Shown here: positions 23,830 through 35,305 of the stretch, in pieces
How positions within the stretch are numbered: position 1 is the first letter of the stretch
Layout of the letters: every line of letters begins with the position of its first letter
Assembly (NCBI GenBank): GCA_048013815.1
Contig: CM106586.1
Span: 5,952,001-6,016,000, forward strand
Length of the DNA: 64,000 nucleotides
Direction: 5' to 3'
From: Setoptus koraiensis
Taxonomy: Eukaryota > Arthropoda
Program-made: the position numbers and the translations under genes
The notes under the pieces: generated by a model
Database searches by the model: none
Seen by the model: the letters and a program-made list of their open reading frames with translations, nothing else
What the model was told of the DNA's origin: nothing

Positions 23830-25408
23830 GCCTGCTAGGGGTACCGCTTACTTATATGGTGCTACCAAGAATTTATACAACATAAAATGGACAATTCAAA
23901 AGCGAAAACACACATACATAGTTACGAATTGTTGACTGGCAGTTATTAACAGATGTAAAAGCTGCTGAAAGTTGATAACGATTATTGTGAATAAAGCGCA
24001 TTCTAATGATTTAGCTATTTTTAAAATCTAGTTACTCTCAAACATGATTGCTTTGAACAAGACTGTGTATATGTTTGTGCTCATGCTGACTAATGATAGA
24101 GATTAATTGAATGTCTTTATTAGCCGGCAAGCATGTGTAAGTTTATCACAATAGATAGGGTGGAATCTCGGAGTAATAGTGTATCAAAACTAGTTATGTT
24201 GCGCGCACTTGTTGCTTCTTAGACAAGGTGTTGATAAACAATCTCAATTGCGTGCCTATAGTCTACGTGGTTATATCATTGAAATTGATCAGACAGGCGG
24301 CGTCTGACTGTCTGATGTTTCAGTCGATTAGTAGTTAGTGATTGACACATTCATTGCTAAGTATAACCACCAACTAGCAGCAAATGATGATCGTTGGCTC
24401 AATCGTGACCATGGCCTCCCGAACGCGATCAGTTGATGTGCAAAACTGTTGTAAGTGGTATGGCAATAGATGACCTGATCTTACGTAATATGAAGTATTA
24501 TAATAGTAATGTTGTGGTTGTCTAGTTTGGGTTTCGCATTCACACAACGGCAACAACAACGGCAACAACAACTGCATGGAACGATGGAAATGATAGAATA
24601 GCGTGTTATACTTTGGGTGTTATACTGTTATGTGATTGTTTCTCTCACCTGATTGAACAACGACTCTGACAGAGGAGCTCTAAAGCGAAATAACTTCTTC
24701 TTGGTCAAGCTGTATTGATATATATATTTAAACGAACGAGAAAGAGTCAGCGAGAGTGAATTTTCGTGAGGAAATAGTATAGTGATAATATGAATGTTGG
24801 AAAGACGTTCGCAAACGAGAAAACATTAACAGCATACAAGCATAAACGTGAAAAGTTTGTTGGAACGTGGTGGGTAGAGTCTTGGAGTTTATTAGTTAGA
24901 TAAAATGGAGAGAACCGATGATGACCTCCAATCTGGTGTCTATTGTGCCAAACTGAACTGACTTGAGAGGAGTGACACTGAAGAGCCTTAGCCTTGCTCT
25001 TTGTAGTCATATAACAACGTCGACGATTGTTTTGTGTCTCTCCACGCCTTATCTTATGGTATTTATAAAAAAGTATTACTTAAACTCACATTACGAGTTT
25101 GGGCTCGTTCGAATTGGTCAAGTGTCATACTTTAGTTGTTATTCTTCTTCATTCGTCGCAAGGATTTCAAAGAATTAAATCTCACTCAAGTTTTCAGAAA
25201 TCAAGTTACATGATATTCACCTAGGTGCCTGTCACTATTAGGTATGGATGTAGATAGTGCCCGATAAAAGCGAAGAAAGTTTAATATCAGCAGCATTTTA
25301 AAGAAAATAAAAAGTTCATCCATGTTCATCTAAGGAGAGCCAACAATCAATAATAATCATATTAATATAAATCAATCTATAATCCGCGGAACACCACTAG
25401 AAACTGAA
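23830..25408. other. Intergenic: 3' flank of transporter and promoter of chitin-binding gene
   Basis: About 1.6 kb of AT-rich sequence without a convincing exon. It should contain the transporter 3' UTR and the promoter and 5' UTR of the downstream secreted protein. Confidence 0.6.
23990..23995 (+). terminator. Poly(A) signal AATAAA for the SLC22-type gene
   Basis: Canonical AATAAA 161 bp after the transporter stop codon. Confidence 0.55.
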
Positions 25409-27952
25409 ATGATGAAAAGAATACCCAACTATTTATTTGTTTCTTGTTGTCTCTACTTGCTAGTCGCCGGCGGGTTACTGTTGTTGCCTCTAGTTTCTGG
25501 CCAAGATGTAAAAGGTGGCTCATTTTCGAAGACGTCATTCTCGAGATCATCATCGTCGGGTATTCTAACTCCAAGCGCAGTGGCGAGTCTTCAGGCGAGC
25601 AAATTTCAGCAGCAACTACAATCTAGCCGGGTGTCAAATCAACCTCAACAATTGGTAGACACACAAATAGAGCGAGTGACGCAAAATGAACAATCGACAA
25701 TTGTTGTGCCACCGGTTCCGGTTATAGAGACACAAACATTTACAAAGGTAGAGAAGAGCTCATCGTCGTCCAATTCGGTGCAGCAGCAGCAGACCGACTC
25801 CGAGCCCACTGTTTATGGTGCTGTGGATGGGGTTCCCGGCGTTGATTTCCCTGGCTTCACAAGCATTCCTAACACTAAATTCAGTTGCGAAGGCCGACAA
25901 TACGAGATAGGCATGTACGCCGACGAGGATACTGGCTGCCAAGTAAATATTGCATATCACATAACACTAATACGAGTACAATCAATGTAGCAGCTAATCG
26001 ACACATTTCCATTTCTTTACTTGTTGTACAATCTTTATCATGTCACCAATTAATATATTGCATGATCACAACAGGTTTATCATCTTTGTTATAGAGGACG
26101 CCGAGAGTCGTTTCTATGCGGCATAGGTACCGTATTCAATCAGGCCATTCTAGCTTGCGATTATTGGCATTCGGTGAAATGTTCCGAATCGTCGCAACAC
26201 TACGCTGTCAATGCCGGACTGGGTGTATCATCGTCAGAACCAGGAACAGGTAGTATATCAACTAATAGTATTGTGTCTAAAGTGATACAAGAGTCACGCA
26301 AATCATTGCGCCCTGTTCCACCACCGCTGCAACAACAATTTGTGCAGCAGCAACAGCAGACGAGTAGCAGTAGCTTTAGACAAATACAACCAATAAATCC
26401 GTTGACCACTGTCAATCAGCAAACAATTCAAGCTGAACAATTCTTTTCGCAACAACAACCACAACCGCAGCCACAATCGCTGTTGGTCGGTAAGACGTCG
26501 GTGCGGCAAGAGAGAAGAGAATCGTCGGGTCTTCTGTCGCCCTCTCAGCAGGCTCAAGCGGCGCTTAAATTTCAATCTGAACGATCCGTTTCATCCGGCT
26601 CATCACCGCCCGTTGTGGTAGTCAGATCGGTGCCTGGTAGCAGCGCGGGACCTGCCAGGCAAAAGTGGAGAGTATCGTCGGCTGTGACTTTTGCCGGTGA
26701 TGACAATCCTACTGGTTTAGATGGGGCAGCTGTTGCAGGCGAGGCAGACGCCGTTCAGGGGGCCGCCAGCGAGATATTTACGAGAAGATCCTCAGCTCAA
26801 TCTAGCGCAATAGTCGCTGATAGTACAAACCAATCATCCAATAACAGTAATCGATTACAATCTCTATTGAAACAACAACGCGAACGGCAAAACATTGTCA
26901 ACGAAATTGGCCCCAAATCACCGGTGAGCGCCGATGACGAATGGAAACCAGTGACCAGGAGCATCAGCACCAAACAACAAGCAAACGGTCAGCAATCACG
27001 AAACAAACAGAGCTCGGCTCAGTTCGACTTTAAGCCAGCTTCCGGTTACTTCGAGTCTACCTCAAATAATAACGGTGTCATAAACAGTGGCATAAACAAT
27101 GATGGTGATACTGTTGAACAGAAACATAAAGTTGACAACAACACAGACAGGATCGCCACTCAACTGACCACAACTAGCACCACAACCACTACAACTCAAG
27201 CACCTACAAATGTGGATTCAACCACACCGGTAATAACAACAACGACAGCACCAACAACAACATCGACAACAACAACATTATCAAAAGAGCAACAGACTCA
27301 ATTGACAGCCACAAAGCCACTAGAGACAAAATTGCCAACAACCAATCTGCCGGATTTGTCGTCAGCGTCAACAGTGCCAGATAATGAGACAGCTGACAAA
27401 CATGAGGCCGCTTCAGAATCACAGGAAGTGATCGTGTCCAAGTTGCCCGCATCAGGATCGACGCAGTTTATTGTGACCACCGAGAGAACCTCAACCAATT
27501 TACCTAATCAGGAGTATTCACGGTCGGATAATGCAGGTAAGCTTACACAAGAAATCAACAGGACATTTATAAGTAACAGTTCGGAGCTTGCACAACAGCA
27601 GGATAGGCCAGTGTCTACTAATAAATCACCAGCCGCCGAAGAGAATCAATCACAACAACCAACGATCACTGCCAGTTCGGACGCAACAGAGAGCTCATTG
27701 GTTGGCTTGACAACCGACCAAACAACTACAACCAAAACCATCATCTCTAACCGATTATCACAAAACGCCGATACTAATCAGCGTGTCGACGATACAAATC
27801 GTCAATTGTCGCCAAACACAACATCAACAGCGACGACAGTTCGGGTGACAACAAATAATGCGACAAACAGCACAACCACAGATCCAACCACAACTGCAAC
27901 CAATAGCAACAATTCGAAAAATAATAATAATCAACCGACAAACACACAATAA
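25409..27952 (+). CDS. Secreted protein with one type-2 chitin-binding domain and a long Ser/Thr/Gln-rich tail (CPAP1-like)
   Basis: Two exons, 25409-25942 and 26075-27952 (intron 132 bp, phase 0), give 803 aa. The N-terminus is hydrophobic after MMKR (VSCCLYLLVAGGLLLLP...VSG), a typical signal peptide. A CBM14/peritrophin-A domain spans the intron, with all six cysteines at about 160, 177, 183, 193, 206 and 214 (SCEG, TGCQ, HLCY, FLCG, LACD, VKCS) and the aromatic residues expected of chitin binders. One such domain in a secreted arthropod protein points to a cuticular CPAP1-type protein in the chitin matrix. Residues after 215 are low complexity: Gln-rich, then Thr-rich stretches resembling mucin O-glycosylation regions, ending in poly-Asn. 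The last ~380 bp have a decayed inverted copy at 59838-60224. The gene runs convergently toward the PAT1 fragment. Confidence 0.88.
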
Positions 27953-28005
27953 CCATATTAACGCAGTACTTATTAGATCAATTTCAGAGTTCACTAGGAT
28001 TATTG

Positions 28006-28570
28006 TTATTCAAACGATGTAACCGGCTCACTAGTATTGCCCATATCCAACAGTTGACGAGGACAATTAACAGTGGACACTGATATCCTGCCAAGTGAAC
28101 TAATGAATTGTCGTGGCGAGTACAATGCTGACGACTGCTGTGTATCCGCGTTAACCATTTGCAGGTGCCTGTATGTGAGCTCATTATGATCACATGTAAG
28201 AGAATTCCTTTTTTCATCTGACATAATATATGATAGTAGTCTTCCTCGATGTTATCGACAAATTGTAACTGAATCTGTTGCTGAATTTTAATAATCATAA
28301 TGATGCATGCTTTTGGCTTTCTAGAAAAAAAAACTGCCTCTTCAATTTTTCTACTGTCTGCACTTTTGGGAGTCTAGGTGTGCTCATATGTTGTTGAAGC
28401 AACTGCTGTTGTTGAAGTAGAAATTGTTTTTGCTGGGCTAATAGTTCTCCAAGATCGCTATAGGAACTGTTATTAAAAAGATCTTTGCTTTCGAATGGAC
28501 TCCATCCAATCATACCGCTAGGGCCTGGGTGTGAGAACTGGGTGTTGGTGCGGAGGCCTCAAGGATGTCC
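28006..28570 (-). pseudogene. Broken PAT1 fragment (locus A), internally deleted and frameshifted
   Basis: This is an inverted, degraded copy of the C-terminal part of the PAT1-like gene at 58094-59788. It retains GMIGWSPF...[17 protein letters not shown] and the tail [37 protein letters not shown], stopping at the same residue as the other copy. The Asn/His-rich centre is deleted (the join is near 28290-28320), one base is lost near 28202-28208 (GGAAATTC became GGAATTC), and extra T residues sit in the FFFLES stretch. The N-terminal half is absent. The 5' end of the fragment overlaps the last codons of septin copy A. It is almost certainly not translated as PAT1. Confidence 0.88.
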
Positions 28571-29490
28571 TTTGGTTTAGACTTATTCATAGCGAATCCC
28601 ATCTCTTGGAGACGTGCTTGACGATATCTCTCGTAATGAACATCATCAGTGGTCTCCACCAATTTAACCATGTTTGTACACAGGACCAAATTTCTCAATA
28701 TACAAAAATCCGAATGGGCATCGTTCTCGATTTGAACTTCTCCCCAAGGATAGTGGCGAACTCTAACTTTTTTATTGTTGATATTCGCAAACTCGTTACT
28801 TGCTATGACAGCAAAAGGTAGCAAATCATTAATATTTGTGGCGTGTTTATTACCCAGTGTACTTTCAAGTTCCTCCGTTGGAAAATGATAAATCTCAATA
28901 TGGTTTTGATTTATTTCATTCATTATCTTTGTCTTGAAAATTTCTCTCTCAGATTTCGTCAGGGTATCAGCCTTCGCAATGACGGGTATCAGACAGACTC
29001 TAGTATGAAGATGTTTCATCGTGATGAGGTCGACCGATCTCAACCCATAACCGGTGGGCGCAATTAAATAGATGCAACAATGGACGCGAGGATCTTTGGA
29101 GTCCTTATATTTTGAACGTTGTACTTTGAGCTCTTCTTGAAGATAACTCTCGAACTGATTGTCGATGTATTGAACAATCGCCTGATGGCAATCAGATTTG
29201 TCCAATTGGTCAGCGAATCCCATTGTTTCCACAATGGTTAATTTGAGATTTATAGAATTGTTGACCAAGTTAAAGGCCTGTACATTGAGATCGACATGTT
29301 CCATATCATGAGTTTGTGTTGATGTATCGGGGAATTTGTTGTCAAAAATGGAGTCTAGTAGGGTGGTCTTCCCTATACCTGTTGGACCCGCTACAAGAAT
29401 GTTGAATGAGAAGCCTTGCCTTGTGGCCCGGCTCACATACTGTTCAGGCAATGAATCAAATCCAACGTGGGACGTCTTGACTGGGGCCAT
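28510..29490 (-). CDS. Septin, SEPT6-group GTPase domain, copy A with chimeric C-terminus
   Basis: Intronless frame of 326 aa. Septins form GTP-binding hetero-oligomeric filaments at the cortex and cleavage furrow. Residues 1 to about 300 equal copy B. Signals: SHVGFDSLP start of the septin domain, P-loop GPTGIGKTT (35-43), a degenerate G3 region ETMGFADQ (88-95) in place of DTxGxGD, G4 AKAD (172-175), and septin-unique-element text HYERYRQARLQEMGF near the end. SEPT6-group proteins lack the catalytic Thr and bind but do not hydrolyse GTP, which fits the altered G3. After EMGFAMN the sequence switches, via 14 filler bases, into PAT1 DNA read in a different frame (about 21 codons plus stop). 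There is no C-terminal coiled coil. Expression is unknown. Confidence 0.85.
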   Translation of the reverse strand: MAPVKTSHVGFDSLPEQYVSRATRQGFSFNILVAGPTGIGKTTLLDSIFDNKFPDTSTQTHDMEHVDLNVQAFNLVNNSINLKLTIVETMGFADQLDKSDCHQAIVQYIDNQFESYLQEELKVQRSKYKDSKDPRVHCCIYLIAPTGYGLRSVDLITMKHLHTRVCLIPVIAKADTLTKSEREIFKTKIMNEINQNHIEIYHFPTEELESTLGNKHATNINDLLPFAVIASNEFANINNKKVRVRHYPWGEVQIENDAHSDFCILRNLVLCTNMVKLVETTDDVHYERYRQARLQEMGFAMNKSKPKDILEASAPTPSSHTQALAV

Positions 29491-29823
29491 TCTTGAGTTA
29501 TGATGATGCGAGAATAAATATGATATATATAAATAAATAAATGTTACAATATTGTTAAAAAAGACGGGACTGATATGTTATTCAAAAGTGGTTGTCTGTC
29601 ATAAAAATGTCATAATAAAAACAACAACATCATGTTGGAATCGCTCTGAACGCGCCAAATCCGTAAGGCGCAAAGTTCAAAAATCTGCCTCAAAATGCAC
29701 ACCTATTTCTGAACATGCACACCAAAACAATTGTTTTTCTTTATTACAATCAGCTGTATTGTTCATATCATTCGCAAGAGGATCAATGCTAATTCTACAC
29801 CATATTATTTGGTAGTTTTCAAT
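29491..29823. promoter_or_regulatory. Divergent promoter region between septin A and SART3-like gene
   Basis: 333 bp between divergent start codons. The part from 29491 to about 29727 is a near-identical inverted copy of the region upstream of septin B (about 60370-60607), so both septins have the same proximal promoter. The duplication boundary falls about 100 bp before the SART3-like ATG. Confidence 0.65.
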
Positions 29824-30861
29824 ATGAGCGACGATCAATCGCAAGAGCCCAATGATTTATTTGCAATACAGAAGGCCATATCACAGATATACGTTAGGGA
29901 GAGGAAGGCAGGGAACAAGGTTGATCCACACGCCAGCATATATCCCATATTTAATAAAGCACTCGAGAAAGAGCCCACCAATGTAGAAATATGGATAGAA
30001 TATTTAGTGACTATGGAGAGAAATGCCGAGCAACTGGGTGACATAGTAAAAATCTTTGAGAAATCATTGCAAGTCGTCCCAGCAAACGATGTGCAAATAA
30101 GGAAACTATGGTTCGCCTACCTGGACTGTTTGCGAAGACAAACCGACTGGTCAAACAAAGAAGAAGTGACGAGTCTCGATAAGGTATTCGATGTATGCAC
30201 TCAACACTTGAGCCAAGTACAAGGGGCAGATCCGAAATTGAGTGTGCTCAAATACTGGGCCTTCATTAGAGCCAAATATTTAAGTGACATAGAAGGAGCT
30301 AGAAAACTTTGGGACGACATATCGAAACAACAAGGATTACAGTATGCCCGAACCGCAGAATTCTGGTTGGAATTCGCCGAATTTGAACGATTGTTCGGTA
30401 ATAACGACATTGACTACTATCGAAAATTACTCTACAGGGCCCTACAACGCACGGATGATTATCCCGAAATTATTGGCGAACGATTGATGAAATTTGAGCG
30501 TCAAGAGGGAGACTCCGTAAAGTTAGTTGTTGAAGCTCAGAAAGCTATACAGAGAACAGAGGACAAAAAGAGGAGAGCCGAAGAATTGAATTTGCAAAAA
30601 ATACACAAACAAACAGAGGAAGCCAAGGTGGCCGGTGAGGCTCAAAAAGAAGAAGGCAAGGTGGCCGGTGGGGCGCAAAAGGCAAAAAAGCGAAGAAAAA
30701 GAAAGAGAAACCCCAACAAGGAGCCAACAGAGTCCGATGAAACAAAACGAATCAAGACTGACAGCAGCAACACGGATGTGGCCAGTGAACCGGCAGAGCA
30801 ACAAAACAGCGCTCAAAGCGCTTTTATTCCAAGATCTCTACTTGTCAAGAAGAAGTCTTGA
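29824..30861 (+). CDS. SART3/p110-like protein, HAT-repeat part only (no RRMs)
   Basis: Intronless frame of 345 aa. SART3 is a recycling factor for U4/U6 snRNPs; full-length proteins (about 960 aa in human) have N-terminal HAT helical repeats, two RRMs and a short C-terminal motif. Here the HAT part is visible: IWIEYLVTMER, FEKSLQVVP, KLWFAYLDCLRRQTDW, LKYWAFIRAKYL, ARKLWDDI, EFWLEFAEFERLFGN, YRKLLYRALQRTDDYPE. A charged linker with a basic nuclear-localisation-like stretch (KKRRKRKRNPNK) follows, then a short end FIPRSLLVKKKS that resembles the C-terminal motif region of SART3 proteins. RRMs and the first HAT repeats are missing. It could be a truncated retrocopy or a shortened gene. It converges on eve with 131 bp between stops. 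Confidence 0.75.
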   Translation: MSDDQSQEPNDLFAIQKAISQIYVRERKAGNKVDPHASIYPIFNKALEKEPTNVEIWIEYLVTMERNAEQLGDIVKIFEKSLQVVPANDVQIRKLWFAYLDCLRRQTDWSNKEEVTSLDKVFDVCTQHLSQVQGADPKLSVLKYWAFIRAKYLSDIEGARKLWDDISKQQGLQYARTAEFWLEFAEFERLFGNNDIDYYRKLLYRALQRTDDYPEIIGERLMKFERQEGDSVKLVVEAQKAIQRTEDKKRRAEELNLQKIHKQTEEAKVAGEAQKEEGKVAGGAQKAKKRRKRKRNPNKEPTESDETKRIKTDSSNTDVASEPAEQQNSAQSAFIPRSLLVKKKS

Positions 30862-30964
30862 CAACAGTGAGGAAAAAAATATGACAAATAAGAAAGAAAA
30901 AGAGAAATTACGAGGCAACGAGATATATTTTAGTATGTCAAGAGAGTTATAATGTTTTGAATTG

Positions 30965-30970
30965 TTTATT
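30965..30970 (-). terminator. Poly(A) signal for the eve-type gene
   Basis: Minus-strand AATAAA 23 bp after the homeobox gene stop, inside the short convergent interval with the SART3-like gene. Confidence 0.6.
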
Positions 30971-30992
30971 GTTTATATTGTTAGTATAATAT

Positions 30993-31748
30993 TTATGTGA
31001 CAATGTGCGTTGTTGTTGTAGGTAGTGATGATGTTGGTGATGACGAGGATGATGATGTGAATTGTGGTTGGTGTTGATGTTGGTGCTGTTGTTGTTGGTT
31101 GGTATAATGCTGATGCAGCTGCTGATGTGTGGGACTATGATGTTGTGGCGGGTATGGGTATTGTTGAGGGTGCTGCTGATGTGGTTGTTGTTGTTGTGAT
31201 TGTTGAAGTGTCTGTTGCTGGTGTGATTGTTGGTGTGTTTGTTGCTGATGTGATTGTTGTTGTTGTTGTTGTTGATGAATATGGTGCTGGTGTTGATGTT
31301 GTTGCACAAGCAACTGTTGGGCTGCTGTCAGTTGCTGATTGACTCCATTTATGTTGGCCATATTGGCCATGTTGGCCAATGCGGCCGACGGATAACCGGC
31401 CGCGGCAGCATTGGCAGCATTTGCATATAACACGGGCCACATATAAGCGGCTAGCGACATTTCGCTATAGGGCCAGCAATTTAATTGCAATTCGCGCTTC
31501 TTTTTCATCCGGCGATTCTGAAACCAAACCTTAATGGTGCTCTCTGGCAGGCGCAATTCTGCGGCCAATTCGCAACGTCTGGGCCGCGTGACATAACTCT
31601 CGCGACAAAACTCTTTCTCCAGTTGTGTCAGTTGTTCCCTCGTGAAGGCCGTTCTATAGCGGCGAATATTGTCTTCGCGTTCGGCTGCCTTGCTGTGCAT
31701 TTGGTGGTGATGGTAGTGCTGATGCTGTTGATGTTGCTTCATTTTCAT
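30993..31748 (-). CDS. eve: Even-skipped/Evx-type homeobox transcription factor
   Basis: 251 aa from ATG 31748. The homeodomain spans residues 28-87: [13 protein letters not shown] at its start and [19 protein letters not shown] in helix 3, with Gln50 and Asn51 present, plus the class-specific [16 protein letters not shown]. This is the even-skipped/Evx signature. It is followed by WPY and Ala-rich text ([13 protein letters not shown]) as in insect Eve. The rest is Gln/His-rich, ending in Ser/Thr. Differences from typical Eve include KKKRE for DKRQ at the homeodomain end, Cys in EFCRES, a very short N-terminus and no LFKPY-type Groucho motif seen. An upstream exon is possible, since AG and GT signals occur just before the ATG. 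Eve proteins are nuclear repressors acting in segmentation and neurons. The long gene-free 5' flank suits a complex enhancer array (inference). Confidence 0.88.
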   Translation of the reverse strand: MKMKQHQQHQHYHHHQMHSKAAEREDNIRRYRTAFTREQLTQLEKEFCRESYVTRPRRCELAAELRLPESTIKVWFQNRRMKKKRELQLNCWPYSEMSLAAYMWPVLYANAANAAAAGYPSAALANMANMANINGVNQQLTAAQQLLVQQHQHQHHIHQQQQQQQSHQQQTHQQSHQQQTLQQSQQQQPHQQHPQQYPYPPQHHSPTHQQLHQHYTNQQQQHQHQHQPQFTSSSSSSPTSSLPTTTTHIVT

Positions 31749-34241
31749 TGCTGTCAGTTACCTGTTGTTCACTTGGCTGCTGCTGCTGTTTTCTAGTCGT
31801 TGTTGTTGCTGTCGCTGTCGTTGTTGTCGTTGTTGTTGTCGCTGTTGCTGTTGATGTCTCTTAATGTCGTTGTTGGTGCTCGGGTTGTTGTTGTGTCAAC
31901 GTCAGATCGCTAAATGAGACATCGACATGACGAGCGAGAGCATCGAAGCGAACGCATTGTGGGGGGCGGGGGAGGCAGGCAAGTATAATGAGTGGAAGAG
32001 GGCGCACTTGCTGCAATCACCCTATAGATCGATGATACCATCCACTATAGGTGTGCTAGAGCGGTGCGCGCATGCGCCACATTCGAATCTGTCAGTTGGT
32101 GATGCGAGAACTGACGCAGATAGAACACAACGGAATGCATCGCCGCTCTCTGATGAATTGGTGCGCGAATCGCTCGAAGCTCGCAACGCTCCGAGCTGCA
32201 TCGTGGCTGCATTATTGCTGCATTATTAATGCAGGAATTCGTGCCAGTGGCACCGGCTTCGAAGGGATTCGGAAAGAAGCGAAGCGTTCGATTCGTTTCG
32301 CGTGTGTCAATCGCGTGCCCATGGGTGGTGAGCGCAGCATCGGCGCTGTCAGTGACATTGTCATTAGTGGATAAACTGGGCAGCCATAAATAAAGTCTTT
32401 ATTATTATTTGTTGTCGATGGCCGGCCGCTCACCGGCTCACCGGCTAATAATAATAGCGACAATAATGGTATGGATGCGAGCAAACAAGTCGCTTGTTTT
32501 ACCTGCCGTTCGAGTGCGCCATTTGCATACAGCAAACAATAATGATCAATCCATCAACCTTTGTCTCGCTGGCGATTGTCGCCATCATTTGGCATCATTC
32601 GGTATCATTGGGTATCATCGGTATCATCGGTATCATTGGAGTCATCGGAGTCATCGGTATCATCGGTATAATTTGGTGTCATTCGGTGCCACTCGTCGGT
32701 GGGCATCGCTCGACTGCTGGTTATAGTGCCACAATATCATGGTGGCAGTGTTGCTGTTGTTATTATTTTACAACACAATCATCGCGCCAATTATCCGCGC
32801 GATGATATTCGAGACTGTCCAATCGAGAGCCGGCAGCAACCGCGGTAGGCACAGGCAATTGATTGATGCGACACAAACATATACCAGTGGCGTTGATTAA
32901 GATGAAACACACACACACACTCACATTGTTATAAACAGCCACGACAACATCGCCAATGGCAATTGGTGCCCATTAAGTGGCACCAATGGCGCGTGCTGCC
33001 AGTCAAAATGAAAATTTCCCCGATTCCTGACTCCTGAAGCCAATCGTTGGGACCCGGCCAATTGACATTCCGGCAATCGTGTGGCCACAATTGATTTTGT
33101 GAGCTGTGGCCGGCCGGCCGGCCGACATGCACACAAAATACCGGCCCGCTCCCTCTCTGCGGGCCGAGAAGTCCGAGAGAGAAATCTCTGCCGAGTGGCT
33201 CATTGAGTCCGACAAACTATCATTATGGCAGCAGCCGCTTTTGTGTACGGGCTGCGGCCACCGGCTGGGCCCCGTCAGCGCCGATGCAAAACGCAATAAT
33301 AATAACAATAATAATAATAATAATGTGAGCCCATTTGAGCGCAGTTGCCAGCCTCGATCGCAGGTATTATTATTATTATACTGATATTAGTATTAAACGG
33401 GCCGGCTGAGTGGCCCCATAAACGCGCTGAGCCGGCCCGCTGTTGCACAACAATGGCCACAATAGGCGGCCCGTGAGCGATGCGTGGGAGGCGCAACAAT
33501 TGACCATACAATGTTGTCACTCCCATAAATCACACTACTGGTTGTTGTTGTTGTCGCTGTCAATCACGCCAGTGCCCCGTCGCCGTACCCTGTGTCGAGG
33601 CAATTGGCAGCCGCTTGTGGGTACCCCTTGGCCAGTGGCGACACACCCTCGGCTCGTTTGGGTCAATGAATAAATAAATGAATGGCGGTCCGGCGTGGCG
33701 CCCGTTCAATTGCTGCCGGATTTCATTAGCGGCTGAGGGTTGAGTTAACTGACAAGCCGCTTGTAAGCCGAGTTTGAGTGGAGCTACAACAGTAAATGAA
33801 AACAGTTAGTTTCTGATGTGTGCGCCTCGACCACAAACCCGTTACTTTGTGTTGGCCGTGTCATCATTTAATCGGCCCATAAATGATGGGCCAAAGCTAA
33901 GCAAAGTTTGCTCGGTTATTAATGAATGAATAATAGGCGATAAATAACGATAATAAATATGAATATGATCATTATCGTTATCGTGGAACTGGCCATGCTC
34001 GTCACACATTGTTGCGGCCAGTCGCTTGATTGAGGATCGAGCATTGAGGACTAAGGACTAAGGACTGAGGACGCGCCGCGGCCGCTGCCGATCCCGCTCA
34101 AAGGCTCAATATAATCAATTCCATGATTGACGGTATCAACCGCTATTAGCCGCCGATTGGCCCGTTCGAGCCACTTAAGCCGCCATTAACAAGCGCAACA
34201 GCAACAACCGCAACAACCACACCACCACCACCAACAGCAAC

Positions 34242-34315
34242 AACAAGCACACCAATAACAACAACAACCACAACAACCACAACAACCACAACAACCACAA
34301 CGACCACAACAACAA
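34242..34315. repeat. CAACAACCA tandem repeat
   Basis: Repeats of a 9-base CAACAACCA unit and variants over about 70 bases; non-coding. Confidence 0.75.
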
Positions 34316-34990
34316 CGTGACAACATGAGTGCCTAAACAGCTATTTATAACCGCAATCAAATATGACTTCTTGCTTAATTGGACAACTGTCAACACGACG
34401 CACACGCACCACCAATTACCATTAGCCGCAACATGTCTAATGGCTATGTGTGTTCGAGTAATTACAAACGGATGAACGCAGCGCCAACTCTTGTGGCGGC
34501 CATTAATTTGGCCGAGGCCCGTTATGGGCGCCATGGCAGCATGGGCACACGAGCATCGTAACAGAGTGTCTATAATTGTCGCCACTCGATCGATGCTAGC
34601 GATTCATCAATATCCATTCAACAGTATCGATTCAATAGCATCCATTCAATAGTATCAATTCGATGCGCCAATGACAGGCAAACAAACAAACAATGAAAAT
34701 ATGACCGCCAACTTGGGCCCAATCCGGACACGCACTTGGCCCGTTATAGCAGCGGCCCCACTGACCAGTCGACTGTGGTCAACTTTTGCCTGGCCAGCCA
34801 ATGACGGAACAAGCTCGTTGTTGTCTTGCCCGATCTATAACAATGATTAGTGGGCCAATGGCAAACTGTCAAATAGTGCGCCAAATCTAATCAATTGTTT
34901 GCCTGTCGAGCCTAGCTTGTTTATTGCATTACATTACACGTTTACATTGTTTCTGGTTTCTGGTTTCCGGATTGCAAACGTGCCAAGGCT

Positions 34991-35035
34991 GACGCAAAAA
35001 CAACCAATTGGTGCCAATTGGTGCCAATTGGTTGT
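34991..35035. repeat. Inverted repeat containing tandem CCAATTGGTG units
   Basis: Fourteen-base arms AAACAACCAATTGG and its complement flank a core built of the same CCAATTGGTG motif, itself a local palindrome. The stretch is therefore both a direct and an inverted repeat. Confidence 0.8.
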
Positions 35036-35232
35036 TTCACTTGTTGTAGCTCATTTGTGCTTTGGTGACCAATGACATCAGCAATATTGGCCATTGGATA
35101 CGGTGAGTGCACGCAGCGCATTGTCATTGAAACAATGATCGTGTCGCGCATTTGCATTTATTGGACAACAACCGGACAATAACCGGACAACAATTGCACA
35201 ACGATTGAATTGTGTGAGATTGTATGCGTGAG

Positions 35233-35233
<1 letters not shown>

Positions 35234-35300
<67 letters not shown>
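35234..35300. repeat. CT dinucleotide microsatellite
   Basis: About 33 CT units, followed by imperfect GCTGTCTCTC units. Confidence 0.9.
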
Positions 35301-35305
<5 letters not shown>

